NCBI RefSeq assembly: GCF_003721515.1
Contig: NZ_RJJD01000003.1
Coordinates: forward strand, 310,001 to 374,000
Source of the DNA: Rufibacter latericius
GTDB lineage: Bacteria; Bacteroidota; Bacteroidia; Cytophagales; Hymenobacteraceae
Length of the DNA stretch: 64,000 nt
Direction: 5' to 3'
The translations under genes were made by a program, and so were the position numbers. Below are positions 17,006-27,489 of the stretch, in pieces; within the stretch, counting starts at the first letter, position 1; each line of letters opens with the position of its first letter. The notes below the pieces were generated by a model, which had not been told where the DNA came from, ran no database searches, and saw only the letters and a list, made by a program, of their open reading frames with translations.

Positions 17006-20000
17006 ATGAGAATACTTCTACTCTTCTTAGCATCCCTCCTTCCTCTTTCTACTTCATTTGCTCAGAATTCACCCTATCAGAAAAAATTTGATCTAGGCAG
17101 TGTTCCAGCCATGGGTATACATAGCATAGCCTTGGACAAGGAGAACAACTTTTATTTGACAGACATGTCCAGGGTTGTTAAAGTGAAGGACGGAAGAATC
17201 TTGTTGGATTTCAAAGTAAGTATTGAGGATTATAAAGCAGGGTATGATAATAGTGAGGGTGTGTATTTGAGCTTGGTAGTTGATCAGGAAAAGTTCATCT
17301 ACATAGTGAACTCACAGAAACACCGCATAGAAAAGCATGATCAAACCGGTAAACTCATTAAAACTTTTCCGCCGGTTGAAGAACTATACCCAGGTGCGTA
17401 TTTATCAATACACCTTGATCAAAATGGCCATGTAAGTTTATTTGATCACGCTCACCAAAAGCTTCTTGTATATAATTCTGAAGGAGATATTATTGAAACA
17501 ATAACCCTGGAAGATCCTGAACCAATTTGGGATTCTGGTTCCACAAGCATTGCATTTGATAATCAGAACAACATCTATATTGCTGAAATGATAAACGGCT
17601 CATGGAGTCCTACTGCCTCTATAACCCTCTTTAACCGTAAAGGCAAAATCATACAGAGGTTCAGCGAAGCTGTGATGCAAGAAAGTGGGTTTAATAGGCC
17701 TTATGGTTTAGCAATTAAGGTGGATAAAAATGGAGACATTTACGCCTATAATAATGGATCCATTTACACCAATACAATCAATTGGCCTATCGTTGTCTTT
17801 TCTGCAGATGGTTCATTGAAAAAAAGACTCCCAATCAATGCAGAAAGAGGTAGTTTACTTCTATTTGATGACCAGAATAACATGTATTTGAAAATGGTGA
17901 ACTCAAATGGAGACTACATCATGAAATATGATCAGGACCTTAAGTTTGTTGAAAGGATAGGAAACCTGAGCCGGCCCTATGAAGTTGCCTTTGATAAATC
18001 TGACAATTTCTACGTACTAGACCATGTAAAACGCCGACTAGTGAAATTTAACTCTGCCGGCGAAGAGGATAAGAACTTTAAGTTAGATGATCCAATTCTC
18101 CTAAACAATTTAACGGTAACTATAGACGATAAAGGATTCATATATATTCTGGAATTTAATGGAAGCTCAACCTCAAGAATTAAAAAATTTGACTTACAGG
18201 GAAAGCTGATCACATCCTTTGTTTCAAATACGGGATCCTTTAACGGTTATGCCCTGAAATATGCTTCAGCTGGATTAGCAGTTGATCATGAAGGCAATAT
18301 TTATGTAACAAGGTACTCCAACTATAATACTCCTGCCTTACTAAAATATGATCCTAAGGGAAAGGAAATAGCACAGTTGGTGCCAACCGGAACAGGACCA
18401 GGACAAGCATTTAAACCCCTGGATGTAAGCGTAGATGCTGCTGGAAACCTTTTTGTATTAGATATGAATGGCACAAGAATACAAAAGTTTTCTTCCAGTG
18501 GTAAGTTTCTCCAACAATTTGGGTCCTTTAAACAAAAGGTGGAAGACTTTCCCATGCGTGCCAGCATTTCTTCAGATGCATTCGGGAACGTTTTGGTATC
18601 CTCTCTGGCAGGTAACCATTTAGGCATCAATGGTCCGGATGTAAAATATTATGATTTAACCGGAAAGTTCATCTTTTCTCTTCCCATCAACACTCCAAGT
18701 GTCGCCATGAACAGGAGTGGCAGTTTGTTTGTAACAACAGATCCACAATATGACCTCTTGACGGTGTATGAAACATCATCACCTCGGGAATACAACCTGA
18801 TAGAAGGTAACATATTCCATGATAAAAATTCTGATTGTGTAGTGGACGCGAATGAAACCGGGCTTGCAGACATTATTGTGAAAGCGGAACCAGGTCCTTA
18901 TTACGGGGTCACTGATAAGACGGGCAACTACCGGCTCCTGGTTGGAGAGGGTACCTACACCGTAAGTCCGGTTTACGAGAATACTACCGGAAAATCGCTA
19001 ACCACTACCTGTGTGGCTGGTGGTGCCGCTACTGGGGGCATCCATTTTGAAAACTCTGGCAACTATTCTTCGGGTAATAACATTGGGGTTAACGTCAGCC
19101 TCTCTCCCTACCTCAACGTAAGCGTCTCCTCTGACCGCCGACGTCGCTGCTTCCGCAACAAGACCACGGTTTCTTACTCCAATATGGGCTTCGCTACTGC
19201 TCCAAATGGCCAGGTAAAAGTGCAGTTACCAGAGTTCGTCTCCTTCATCTCTGCCAACGTTCCACACACCCGTGACGAAGAAGGAAATTTCATTTTTCAG
19301 GTGGGAGACCTGGAGCCTAGCCAACGCGGCACCATCACCATCACTGACTCCGTCTCCTGTGCCGACCCTACTATCAGGGGTCTCACCGTCTGCACCAAAG
19401 CCTGGATCTCTCCTGGGAACTCCTACCCAGTTGAACCTACTTACAGCAAAGCAGATATGATTATTACCGGCAGTGACCTGGGAGATGGACAAACCCGATT
19501 CGTGGTCAGGAACCAAGGATCAGGCAACATGGCAGACAGCCTCTCCTTCCGGGTGTTTCAGGACCTGGAACTTTCCCTTTCCAGTAAGTACAAACTTTCC
19601 GCCGGTGACAGTTTGGTGCTGCGCTTCCCCACAGAAGGCAGAGTAATACGGGTAGAAGCCGACCAACCTCAGGGGCATCCCATGAAAACCTTGTCCAGCG
19701 TCAACTTGGAAATACGGGAGCGTAACAATGGAATCCCTGCCCTGCCTATGATGGCGCTCCCTCCTGATGATCCAGAGCCGGAGATCACCGAAGAGTGTCT
19801 GCCCATCATCGATTCCTTTGACCCCAATGACAAACAGGTAGTCCCGGCTGGGGTTACCGCTGAACACTTTACTCCAACCAGTACTCCCCTTCGCTTTACT
19901 GTCAGGTTCCAGAACACGGGCACCGATTATGCTTACCGGGTAGAAGTAGTAGATACCCTGTCTGCAGACCTGGACATGAGCACCTTTCAGGTTGGGGCCG

Positions 20001-21535
20001 TATCACACCCCTACCAGATGCGAGTTAGCGGAAAGGAACGGCCGGTACTCACCTTCACCTTTGACAATATCATGCTACCCGATAGCGCCCGTGACCAGTT
20101 AGGCAGCAACGGTTCCATCCAATTCAGCGTGCGGCCTAAGGCAAATCTACCAGAGAAACACCTGATAGAGAATTTCGCCGATATCTTCTTTGATTACAAC
20201 GAGCCCGTACGTACCAACACCACCCAAAACCGCATCTATGACATGCCACCCGTGGTGAACCCGAACCGGAAGCTCTCTACAGAGGAAGTGGTGGCCTCTC
20301 CATCCATCACGGCAATCACTCCTAATAAAGCCCGAGCCGGTTCCTTGGTTACCATCTCAGGAAAAGACTTCGCGGCAGTCGCAGCTGACAACAAAATCAC
20401 TTTCAACGGGGTGAACGCACTTGTAGAAAGGGCAACCGAAATTGAGTTGAAGGTGCGGGTACCTTCAACTGCTTTCTCCGGCAAAGTAAAAGTGGTTACC
20501 CCAGATGGTGCGGCCAGTAGCTTGGGTGATTTTACCATCTATCATCCGCCCACTCTCACGTTATTTTCCCCATCGGAAGGAGTAATCGGTTCAGAGATAA
20601 CCTTACAAGGAGACTATCTGAATGAAGACCTGGTTGAGGCAGTACAACTAGGTTCTGTTTCCTGCGAGATTATCCGCTTTGGTCAGAACACTTTAACCGT
20701 CAAAGTCCCCGCCGGTGCTTCTACTGAAAAAATTACCATTCTGAGCAAAGGTGGCACAGCGGTAAGCACCGCTTCCTTTAAGGTTTGGTACTCTCCCCTT
20801 CTTACAGGGTTTGACAAGGCCAGACAGAGGGTAGGCGGAAACCTTACGCTTCAAGGAGAAAACTTCGCGCCAACAGCGCAGCGCAATGAGGTACTTTTTG
20901 AAAACAAACCGGCGCAGGTGCTGAAGGCAAGCGAAACTCAGTTGGAAGTGCGGGTTCCAGAAGGTGCAAGAACCGGCCGCGTGAGCGTGACCACCCCTGG
21001 GGGAACTACCCAACGTTCTTTTGAAGTCATTCCCGCACCTGTGCTTACCCAAGTGCTTCCTGAAGCAGGTACTGTTGGTACCGTGGTAGAGTTGAAAGGG
21101 GAAAACTTCAATGCCCTGGGAGAACAGGACACAGTTACCTTTGGGGAGGTAAAGGCAGTGCTGCTGGAGTCATCAACTACCTACCTGAAAGTGAAAGTGC
21201 CCCGCGGGGCAACCACGGGTAAATTAACCATTGCAGGCCTGGGAGGTCGGGCAGAGAAAGAATTTACAGTGGAGGAGCTTACCCCAGACCAAGCCATACA
21301 GGTGTACCCTAATCCGAGTTCAGGCAAATTCACTGTTGACTTTACCACTGCTAATTTCAAGGTGCAGGGCGTGCAGGTGTTTGACATTGCAGGAAAGCTT
21401 ATCCTCAGCGAAAAGCAGCTTGCCGGGCAGCTTGAGCTAATGGAGATAAACCTCTCAGGCCAAAAACCTGGTACCTTCTTGATAATAGTACAAACAGAGC
21501 GCGGTAAAGTGGTTAAGAAGGTGTCGGTTCTTTAG
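17006..21535 (+). CDS. Giant secreted NHL-propeller / IPT protein with T9SS sorting domain
   Basis: 1509 residues, signal peptide (MRILLLFLASLLPLSTSFAQ). Residues about 25-590 are NHL-like propeller repeats (VDKNGDIYAYNNG, IDDKGFIYILEF, VDAAGNLFVLDMNGTRIQKF). About 595-660 is a SdrD_B-like domain (GNIFHDKNSDCVVDANETGL). About 940-1080 is a DUF11-like unit (DSFDPNDKQVVPAGV, FQNTGTDYAYRVEVVDTL). Four IPT/TIG domains fill about 1099-1425 (ITPNKARAGSLVTISG, FSPSEGVIGSEITLQG, FDKARQRVGGNLTLQGENF, VLPEAGTVGTVVELKGENF). The last 80 residues are a Por sorting domain (IQVYPNPSSGKFTVDF, ending VVKKVSVL), so it should leave through type IX secretion and be surface-bound or released. Function is unknown, probably adhesion or polymer binding. 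The propeller half is much richer in A+T than the rest. Confidence 0.92.
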   Translation: MRILLLFLASLLPLSTSFAQNSPYQKKFDLGSVPAMGIHSIALDKENNFYLTDMSRVVKVKDGRILLDFKVSIEDYKAGYDNSEGVYLSLVVDQEKFIYIVNSQKHRIEKHDQTGKLIKTFPPVEELYPGAYLSIHLDQNGHVSLFDHAHQKLLVYNSEGDIIETITLEDPEPIWDSGSTSIAFDNQNNIYIAEMINGSWSPTASITLFNRKGKIIQRFSEAVMQESGFNRPYGLAIKVDKNGDIYAYNNGSIYTNTINWPIVVFSADGSLKKRLPINAERGSLLLFDDQNNMYLKMVNSNGDYIMKYDQDLKFVERIGNLSRPYEVAFDKSDNFYVLDHVKRRLVKFNSAGEEDKNFKLDDPILLNNLTVTIDDKGFIYILEFNGSSTSRIKKFDLQGKLITSFVSNTGSFNGYALKYASAGLAVDHEGNIYVTRYSNYNTPALLKYDPKGKEIAQLVPTGTGPGQAFKPLDVSVDAAGNLFVLDMNGTRIQKFSSSGKFLQQFGSFKQKVEDFPMRASISSDAFGNVLVSSLAGNHLGINGPDVKYYDLTGKFIFSLPINTPSVAMNRSGSLFVTTDPQYDLLTVYETSSPREYNLIEGNIFHDKNSDCVVDANETGLADIIVKAEPGPYYGVTDKTGNYRLLVGEGTYTVSPVYENTTGKSLTTTCVAGGAATGGIHFENSGNYSSGNNIGVNVSLSPYLNVSVSSDRRRRCFRNKTTVSYSNMGFATAPNGQVKVQLPEFVSFISANVPHTRDEEGNFIFQVGDLEPSQRGTITITDSVSCADPTIRGLTVCTKAWISPGNSYPVEPTYSKADMIITGSDLGDGQTRFVVRNQGSGNMADSLSFRVFQDLELSLSSKYKLSAGDSLVLRFPTEGRVIRVEADQPQGHPMKTLSSVNLEIRERNNGIPALPMMALPPDDPEPEITEECLPIIDSFDPNDKQVVPAGVTAEHFTPTSTPLRFTVRFQNTGTDYAYRVEVVDTLSADLDMSTFQVGAVSHPYQMRVSGKERPVLTFTFDNIMLPDSARDQLGSNGSIQFSVRPKANLPEKHLIENFADIFFDYNEPVRTNTTQNRIYDMPPVVNPNRKLSTEEVVASPSITAITPNKARAGSLVTISGKDFAAVAADNKITFNGVNALVERATEIELKVRVPSTAFSGKVKVVTPDGAASSLGDFTIYHPPTLTLFSPSEGVIGSEITLQGDYLNEDLVEAVQLGSVSCEIIRFGQNTLTVKVPAGASTEKITILSKGGTAVSTASFKVWYSPLLTGFDKARQRVGGNLTLQGENFAPTAQRNEVLFENKPAQVLKASETQLEVRVPEGARTGRVSVTTPGGTTQRSFEVIPAPVLTQVLPEAGTVGTVVELKGENFNALGEQDTVTFGEVKAVLLESSTTYLKVKVPRGATTGKLTIAGLGGRAEKEFTVEELTPDQAIQVYPNPSSGKFTVDFTTANFKVQGVQVFDIAGKLILSEKQLAGQLELMEINLSGQKPGTFLIIVQTERGKVVKKVSVL

Positions 21536-21661
21536 TCAGTTAAACAATACCCTGGGTACTTTCAGGATCTCTATCTGTAGGTATGCCTTTCCATTTATAA
21601 TGTTCTTGGATACTACCAATGCCAGCCTTATTTAGTGCTCCCCTGGTTCAGAGAAAATTGT

Positions 21662-22063
21662 TTAGACATGTTGTTTCTGAGGGATCTGGCTTGCAGGTCC
21701 CTCAAATCTGACGAATATGCTTATCCAAAGGACCCGGGCCAACCGGAAGAAAATGGGCAACATTCCTAAAACCGTCACTAAAACGATACCCACCAACATT
21801 ACCATGGTTACTTCCTCCACGAACTGCGATAGCACCAACAGCACAACCAGGAAAACCCCTACGTTGAACCCGAAACTTACATACATAGCTCCGTAATAGT
21901 ACCCTGGCTCCGGCTCAAAAGATTGGCCGCAGCAAGGGCAATACTTGTTCATGTCTGCGAACTTGGTGGAATACAAAGTCCCCTTCGGAAACATATTTCC
22001 TTCCCGGCATCTTGGGCATTTCACATTCGCAATGCTATAGAATAATGATCTTTGCTGGCTCAT
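21662..22063 (-). CDS. DUF983 zinc-ribbon membrane protein
   Basis: 133 residues. Two Cys pairs (VKCPRCREGNMF at 15-26 and KYCPCCGQSFE near 42-52) form a probable zinc ribbon, then EPGYYYGAMYVSFGFN, the hallmark of DUF983. Two membrane helices follow (VGVFLVVLLVLSQFV and VMLVGIVLVTVLGMLPIFF). Family function is unknown. A -7-like box CAAAGGTA (TACCTTTG on the coding strand) lies at 22088-22095 just before the gene. Confidence 0.88.
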   Translation of the reverse strand: MSQQRSLFYSIANVKCPRCREGNMFPKGTLYSTKFADMNKYCPCCGQSFEPEPGYYYGAMYVSFGFNVGVFLVVLLVLSQFVEEVTMVMLVGIVLVTVLGMLPIFFRLARVLWISIFVRFEGPASQIPQKQHV

Positions 22064-22332
22064 TACCTTTTAAAGTTGTTTTACATCACAAAGGTACAAG
22101 AGGTACTTCCTTCCCTAACGGGACAAAAAATCCTTTGTATTGGACTTTTTAGCCTATAAACCTGAAGACGTTATTCAAGAGGGGAAACTCCCAGTTATAG
22201 GTCATCCATAGTTATGAACTGCCCCCCTCCCTGCCTTCAAAGCAACTAAAAAACGAGGACCATTCGCCGGAGTTGTAACAGTTCCCTAGGCTTTGCAAAA
22301 TCACTACCTTAGCCTTTACCAAGCTTATCTAT

Positions 22333-23211
22333 ATGCCCAAGGAACTATTGCCCATTTACCAGATCCAGGATTTTAACGCGCAGGTTCAAAAGGAACGCTA
22401 TTTCTACCAGAGTTCCTTTGCGTCGCATTTGAAGGAGCATCTTTTCATTCGTGAACCCCACAAACACAACTTCTACATCGTCCTATTTATCACCCAAGGA
22501 ACGGGTACCCACACCATCGATTTCAAGAAATATGACGTTAACCCCGGCATGGTATTCTTCATGGTTCCCGGCCAGGTGCATAGTTGGGAGCTTTCAGCGG
22601 ATGCAGATGGCTTTGTCGTTTTCTTTACACCGGAGTTTTACCTGAAGGTTTTCCCACATAGGAAACTAGTTGAATTCCCTTTTTTCAATGCCCTTTTACA
22701 TAGTCCTATTCTTCCGATTTCTCAGGAAGATAACGCCTTGGTTGTGTCAGCCTTCCAGAGATTACAGGAGGAATACCTAACCCAGGGGTTGATGCGCAAT
22801 GAAGCCTTGTGCTGCCATTTAGAGCTTCTTTTGATTCATCTTTCGCGCATTTATCAAAGACAAGGAAATGAATCAGGGACTCCCAACAGTGAGCTTTCCT
22901 TATTGCAGTCTTTGGAGGACCTGGTGGAACAACACTACAAAGAGCACCTTCCTGTCACTTACTATGCAGAACTCCTTCATGTAACTCCTAAGTACCTCAA
23001 AGATATCTGCAAACGAACCTTAGGAAAAACTACTACCGGCCTTCTCCAGGAACGTTCCGTTTTAGAGGCCCAACGACTGCTGGTTCATTCTGAATTAACC
23101 AGTTCTCAGATAGCCACCGAACTGGGATATTTTGACAACCATTACTTTTTCAGATTCTTCAAGAAGCACACCGGGTGTACCCCAGAGCAGTTTAGAAGTA
23201 GGAATAAATAA
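22333..23211 (+). CDS. AraC-family transcriptional regulator
   Basis: 292 residues. An N-terminal cupin sensor (REPHKHNFYIVLFITQGTG, MVFFMVPGQVHSWEL) is followed by a C-terminal pair of helix-turn-helix units (YYAELLHVTPKYLKDICKRT and SSQIATELGYFDNHYFFRFF then KKHTGCTPEQFRSRNK). The sensor probably binds a small ligand, often a sugar or aromatic in this family. The next gene on the same strand is a sugar-type oxidoreductase, 413 bp further on, and could be a target, though the gap is large. Nothing else is recognised in the 22064-22332 spacer. Confidence 0.92.
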   Translation: MPKELLPIYQIQDFNAQVQKERYFYQSSFASHLKEHLFIREPHKHNFYIVLFITQGTGTHTIDFKKYDVNPGMVFFMVPGQVHSWELSADADGFVVFFTPEFYLKVFPHRKLVEFPFFNALLHSPILPISQEDNALVVSAFQRLQEEYLTQGLMRNEALCCHLELLLIHLSRIYQRQGNESGTPNSELSLLQSLEDLVEQHYKEHLPVTYYAELLHVTPKYLKDICKRTLGKTTTGLLQERSVLEAQRLLVHSELTSSQIATELGYFDNHYFFRFFKKHTGCTPEQFRSRNK

Positions 23212-23295
23212 TTAGTTTGAAGCGAAGGTAAATTGGGCCATTTGGTCCTTTAAGGATAGGAAAGTCCATCATTTGAAGGCTTTCTCCCCATTTTC

Positions 23296-23331
23296 GTTTT
23301 ACAACTGTTTTCCGAATAATGAGCCTAAATC
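23296..23331. repeat. Intergenic palindromic element
   Basis: GTTTTACAACTGTTTTCCGA...GAGCCTAAATC. The frame is present but the arms are weakly paired. Confidence 0.5.
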
Positions 23332-23499
23332 AGGGTCTCCCTCTCTCCTTTGTGCACCCTAGGGTTTTTACTACATGCTTAGATCTTACGAATTCTAGTC
23401 TCACGCCCACCATAACTGCATGGTTAGTTTTCCATTACTAGTCAGGCAAAGTTGATTCTTGCAACGTTTGGTGAAGCGGGACAGTAAGAGGGTAGAAAG

Positions 23500-23535
23500 G
23501 ATTTTTTACTTGTTTCTGAAAACCAGGCATAAAAC
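23500..23535. repeat. Intergenic palindromic element, weak copy
   Basis: GATTTTTTACTTGTTTCTGAAAACCAGGCATAAAAC. Inner TTTC/GAAA and outer TTTT/AAAAC are kept. The rest of 23212-23624 shows no gene. Confidence 0.45.
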
Positions 23536-23624
23536 CTACTAACTTAAAACTTCCCGCCTAAGCCTAAGGAGATTTCTATGTAGTTTAAAATGCTCCTTTG
23601 TTTTCAGGCGACCATACACCATCT

Positions 23625-24797
23625 ATGAAACCAAATGGCATGAATTCAGAAAATAGCCGCCGTACTTTCCTGAAAGGGCTAACGTTCACCATAGGATCTT
23701 CCGTGATAGGAATACCCTTGTTTTCTTTCTGTTCCGGTGAATCCTCAGGAAGCCAACCGGAGGAAAAACAAACCGGGTCCGCCGCCAGCCAGAACAAAAA
23801 ACTGGGGATTGCCCTGGTAGGCCTTGGCGGGTACAGCACGCATCAACTTGCCCCCGCCCTGCAGGAAACAAAGAACTGCTATCTGGCTGGAATTGTCACG
23901 GGCACTCCTTCCAAAGCCGAGACCTGGAAAGCCAAGTACAACATCCCCGACAAGAACATCTACAACTACCAGAACTTCGATCAGATAGCCGAAAACAAGG
24001 ACATTGACATCGTATACGTGGTCTTACCGAATGCCATGCACGCCGAGTACACCATCAGGGCTGCCAAGGCAGGGAAGCACGTCATCTGCGAAAAACCAAT
24101 GGCTACCTCAGTGGAAGACGCCCAGCGTATGCTGGAAGCTTGCCGCCAGAACAAAGTACAGTTGGCTATTGGCTACCGTCTGCACTATGATCCTTTCCAT
24201 CAGCGGGTAATGGAACTTGGCCAGAAGCAGGTATTCGGGAAGGTGAAGAGCATCAGGGCACACAACGGCTTTACCATGGGAGGTCCGGGCAGTTGGCGCC
24301 TGGACCGGGAACGGTCAGGCGGAGGCCCTCTGATGGATATGGGCATTTACTGCGTACAAGGAGCCTGTTACACCCTGGGGAAAGCGCCTGTTGCCGTTAC
24401 CGCAAAATTTGGGGAGGTAACCAGGCCAGAACTCTTTAGTGAGGTAGAACAATCCATCAGTTGGCGAATGGAGTTTGAGGACGGGGTAATAGCAGAATGC
24501 AACAGCAGCTATGCCGAGCGGGAAGATTTCCTGGAGGGCAAAGCCGAAAAGGGTTGGTGGCGCCTGGGGCCTTCGTTCGGGTATGAAGGGAAGCAAGGGG
24601 AGACCAGCCAGGGCAGGATGAATTACCCCAACATTTTCGAACAAGCCTGGCAAATGGATGGGCAGGCCGAAAGCTTCAGAAACAACAACTCCTCAATTGT
24701 CCCAGGCGAGATGGGCTTGCGGGATGTTAGAATCCTGATGGCAATCTATGAGTCTGCTAGATCAGGTGGGAAACGGGTGCCTATATCCTACAAATAA
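23625..24797 (+). CDS. Tat-exported Gfo/Idh/MocA oxidoreductase
   Basis: NAD(P)-dependent sugar dehydrogenase-type protein with a twin-arginine signal (NSRRTFLKGLTFTIGSS). ATG 23625 and ATG 23640 both fit; 23640 gives the shorter, more usual Tat leader, and the TTG at 23598 is unlikely. The Rossmann fold begins at LGIALVGLGGYSTHQLAPAL. EKPMATSVEDAQRM carries the family Glu-Lys-Pro motif, GYRLHYDPFHQR follows, and MGIYCVQGACY includes the likely catalytic region. It is closest in layout to exported glucose-fructose oxidoreductase-like enzymes, which fold with their cofactor in the cytoplasm before export. The C-terminus (GLRDVRILMAIYESARSGGK) is complete. The substrate is unknown. Confidence 0.92.
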   Translation: MKPNGMNSENSRRTFLKGLTFTIGSSVIGIPLFSFCSGESSGSQPEEKQTGSAASQNKKLGIALVGLGGYSTHQLAPALQETKNCYLAGIVTGTPSKAETWKAKYNIPDKNIYNYQNFDQIAENKDIDIVYVVLPNAMHAEYTIRAAKAGKHVICEKPMATSVEDAQRMLEACRQNKVQLAIGYRLHYDPFHQRVMELGQKQVFGKVKSIRAHNGFTMGGPGSWRLDRERSGGGPLMDMGIYCVQGACYTLGKAPVAVTAKFGEVTRPELFSEVEQSISWRMEFEDGVIAECNSSYAEREDFLEGKAEKGWWRLGPSFGYEGKQGETSQGRMNYPNIFEQAWQMDGQAESFRNNNSSIVPGEMGLRDVRILMAIYESARSGGKRVPISYK

Positions 24798-25581
24798 AGG
24801 GCTCCGTAATCCCTTCATAAATGAATCAGGGAAAATGGAGCAAAGGATCGTTTTGGCAAGTTTTTGGAAAAACACCAGCAAAAAGCTCTCAAGAGCTTAG
24901 AACCGTTTTGCAGGAGAACTAACCTAAATTCTATTTCTAACAGAGGGTTTCATCAATCAATTTTATAAGAAGGAATATTTCACCCCATGTCCGAGTTACC
25001 AATTCTCGTGTATGGGGTTTTGATTTCAAAATGGCAAGTCACCTGGCGGAGACTTTCGGTATGTCAAAACCTACAAACCTTGCCAAAATCCAGCCCTTAA
25101 CGCTTTGTTTTGGAATCCAGACAATTGATTATTAATGTTTTATAAACTAAATTAGGTTAGTGTTAAGACCACAGCAAGGCAGCACGTCTTACCCTGAACC
25201 GGACCTCACTTCAGCCACCAGGCTAATCTGCCTAAGGAGCTGGTACAGGGTGCCCCCTTTATCCTGTCCTGACTTTTAAGGTTTTGGTATTTCCCAATGT
25301 TTCGGGCTGCACCTAAAGGAAAACCTATTCCTTCTCTGGTAATTAAATCTACCCCTCCTTCCATCAACTTTTACTTGAGTTGGAGTTTAAATCTATTCAT
25401 TTATCCATCCTGACCACATATTTAAAGGAAAAATGACTTGATGGTGCCTTCTAGCTAATTTATCCTCTTTTTAGATTCCGCTTTGAAAACCCACTGCTTC
25501 AAGAGGCCTTCAAATAGGATTTGAAACCTTAGCAAATACCAGAAGTGCTTCCCAAAATGTATCAATTTAACTCTTTGAAGT
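24798..25581. other. 784-bp spacer without a gene
   Basis: Contains a palindromic element (24850-24885, GTTTTGGCAAGTTTTTGGAAAAACACCAGCAAAAAG), an AGCTCT/AGAGCT hairpin directly after it, and an ACCCCAT/ATGGGGT hairpin at 24982-25018. I see no ORF with protein character on either strand and no recognised RNA. Confidence 0.5.
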
Positions 25582-27453
25582 ATGAGAAGGTGTTGTTTGT
25601 CTCTTTTACTGGTGGTGATTGGCTTCTCTACCTTTGCTCAAGGGCAAGTCCCCACAATAGGCGTCTATTCTCCCTCAAAGATGGACAGTCTCCGGTATGA
25701 ATTAAGCAGGGAGAAAAGCGACACCGGGAAAATCAAACTGTTAGTTTTGTTGGCGCGCGGCTCCCTTCAACCAGGCTTGGTTGACTCACAACTTATATAT
25801 AGCGAAAGAGCCCTGGCTTTGGCCTTAAAGAACAACTTCCCCAAAGGGGCTTATGGTGCCTACAAGCTAAAAATATCTGCGTTCCGGCAAAAGGGTCGTT
25901 ATCCCGAAGCCCTGCAGGCCGCCTATGATAATCTACACTTTGCCGAACAAAACAAAGACTCCTTGGGGGTTTGGGAGGCCTTGCGCCATGTCATGTTTAC
26001 GTTCAATGACATGGGAGAATACCACAAGACAATACCCTTTGCCCGTCGTTCGCAAAGACTGGTTCATTCGGGTATCTTCCAAACAGAAAAAGATCTAAAA
26101 TTTCGTTCCCTTGTGGGGTATATGAATTTCATTGGTGCTGCATTTGCAGGATTAAACCAATTAGACTCGGCTCTTTACTACAAAAGGCTGGCGTATAAAA
26201 CAGCTTTTTATTTGCAGGATAACCAGGATCTGGCCGTTACCACCTCAAGCCTCGCCCAGTATTTCCATCAAGTTGCAGCACATGACAGTTCCCTGTATTA
26301 CTTCCGGATAGCTTTAGGGTACGTGGGGAAATCACAATTCCGTTTTGACATTGCGGCGGATGCCCAGTACGGAATGGCCGATATTTACTACCAGCGCCAC
26401 CAAAGAGATTCTGCCCTGCTTTACGCAAAACGCTCTCTAAACATCTCTTTACAGGTGAAGCGGCTTGCTGCCCAAACGCAGGCTGCTTCCCTGCTGCATA
26501 AGCTATATGCCGGTAAATCACCCAAAGACAGCGCTTACAAATACCTGGCACTCACTACTACTCTTAAAGACAGTCTCTTCAACGAGGAAAAAATCAAACA
26601 AATAGAAAGCATCAAATACAAAGAAGCCCTCCGTCTTCACCAACTTGACCAAGAGAAACGGGAGGCGCGTCAGCTGTATGAAACCCGCATCAAAACCTTC
26701 AGCTCTATTGGAGGTCTGGTTCTGTTACTTTCCGGTGCTTTTTTCCGGTACCGCATTCACCAGGTTCGGCACGAGGGTCAGCTAAAATCAGTCTTCAACA
26801 AAAAGATTCACCAAACCGAAATGCGGGCCTTACGGGCGCAAATGAATCCGCACTTCATCTTCAACTGCCTCAACAGCATTAACCGCTACATTGTCAAAAG
26901 CGACCATAAAACGGCTTCCGGTTACCTAACTAAGTTTTCACGGCTCATTCGGCTGATTTTAGACAATTCCACTAATGAGAACATCACCTTAGACAAAGAA
27001 ATCCAAACCCTGCAGCTATACATAGAAATGGAAAAGCTTCGGTTTGACAATGTGTTTGAGTATTCTATTGAGGTGCAAGGGGATCTTATACCCGAAGAGA
27101 TAAGCATTCCGTCTATGTTGCTGCAGCCGTATGTAGAAAATGCCATCTGGCACGGATTGCTGCATAAGGAAAGCGGGGGAAAACTCTGGGTTCGGTTTCG
27201 GGAGGCTTCTGATGATCTATTGGTAGCGGAAGTGGAAGACAATGGAATCGGCCGGCAAAAGGCGAAGGAACTGAAAAGCAAAGAAGCCATCAGAAACAAA
27301 TCCTACGGCATGCAAATCACCCAGGACCGGATCTTCCTGATCAATGAGTTATATAGCATCAATGCCACTGTAGAAGTAGAGGATTTAGTAGCACCGCAGG
27401 GAGGCGCCCTCGGGACCAAAGTGAAGGTGCAGATGCCGGCAAAAGTCCAGTAG
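25582..27453 (+). CDS. TPR-containing LytS-type histidine kinase
   Basis: 623 residues with a signal peptide (cut near FAQG, residue 20). Residues about 30-330 are tetratricopeptide-like repeats (ALNNFPKGAYGAYKLKI-type helices, YPEALQAAYDNLHFAEQ, HQRDSALLYAKRSLNISLQV) in the periplasm. A coiled stretch leads to one membrane helix (about 373-390, IGGLVLLLSGAFF). The kinase domain has the acceptor His in QMNPHFIFNCLNSINRYI (near 422), then PSMLLQPYVENAIWHGLLHK and VEDNGIGRQKAKELK for ATP binding. TPR-kinase proteins of this build are common in Bacteroidota and probably sense through periplasmic protein contacts. Operon partner of the LytTR regulator 69 bp downstream. Confidence 0.93.
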   Translation: MRRCCLSLLLVVIGFSTFAQGQVPTIGVYSPSKMDSLRYELSREKSDTGKIKLLVLLARGSLQPGLVDSQLIYSERALALALKNNFPKGAYGAYKLKISAFRQKGRYPEALQAAYDNLHFAEQNKDSLGVWEALRHVMFTFNDMGEYHKTIPFARRSQRLVHSGIFQTEKDLKFRSLVGYMNFIGAAFAGLNQLDSALYYKRLAYKTAFYLQDNQDLAVTTSSLAQYFHQVAAHDSSLYYFRIALGYVGKSQFRFDIAADAQYGMADIYYQRHQRDSALLYAKRSLNISLQVKRLAAQTQAASLLHKLYAGKSPKDSAYKYLALTTTLKDSLFNEEKIKQIESIKYKEALRLHQLDQEKREARQLYETRIKTFSSIGGLVLLLSGAFFRYRIHQVRHEGQLKSVFNKKIHQTEMRALRAQMNPHFIFNCLNSINRYIVKSDHKTASGYLTKFSRLIRLILDNSTNENITLDKEIQTLQLYIEMEKLRFDNVFEYSIEVQGDLIPEEISIPSMLLQPYVENAIWHGLLHKESGGKLWVRFREASDDLLVAEVEDNGIGRQKAKELKSKEAIRNKSYGMQITQDRIFLINELYSINATVEVEDLVAPQGGALGTKVKVQMPAKVQ

Positions 27454-27489
27454 CGGCTTGGTGTTGGGTGGGTAAGGAGTGGTTTATTC

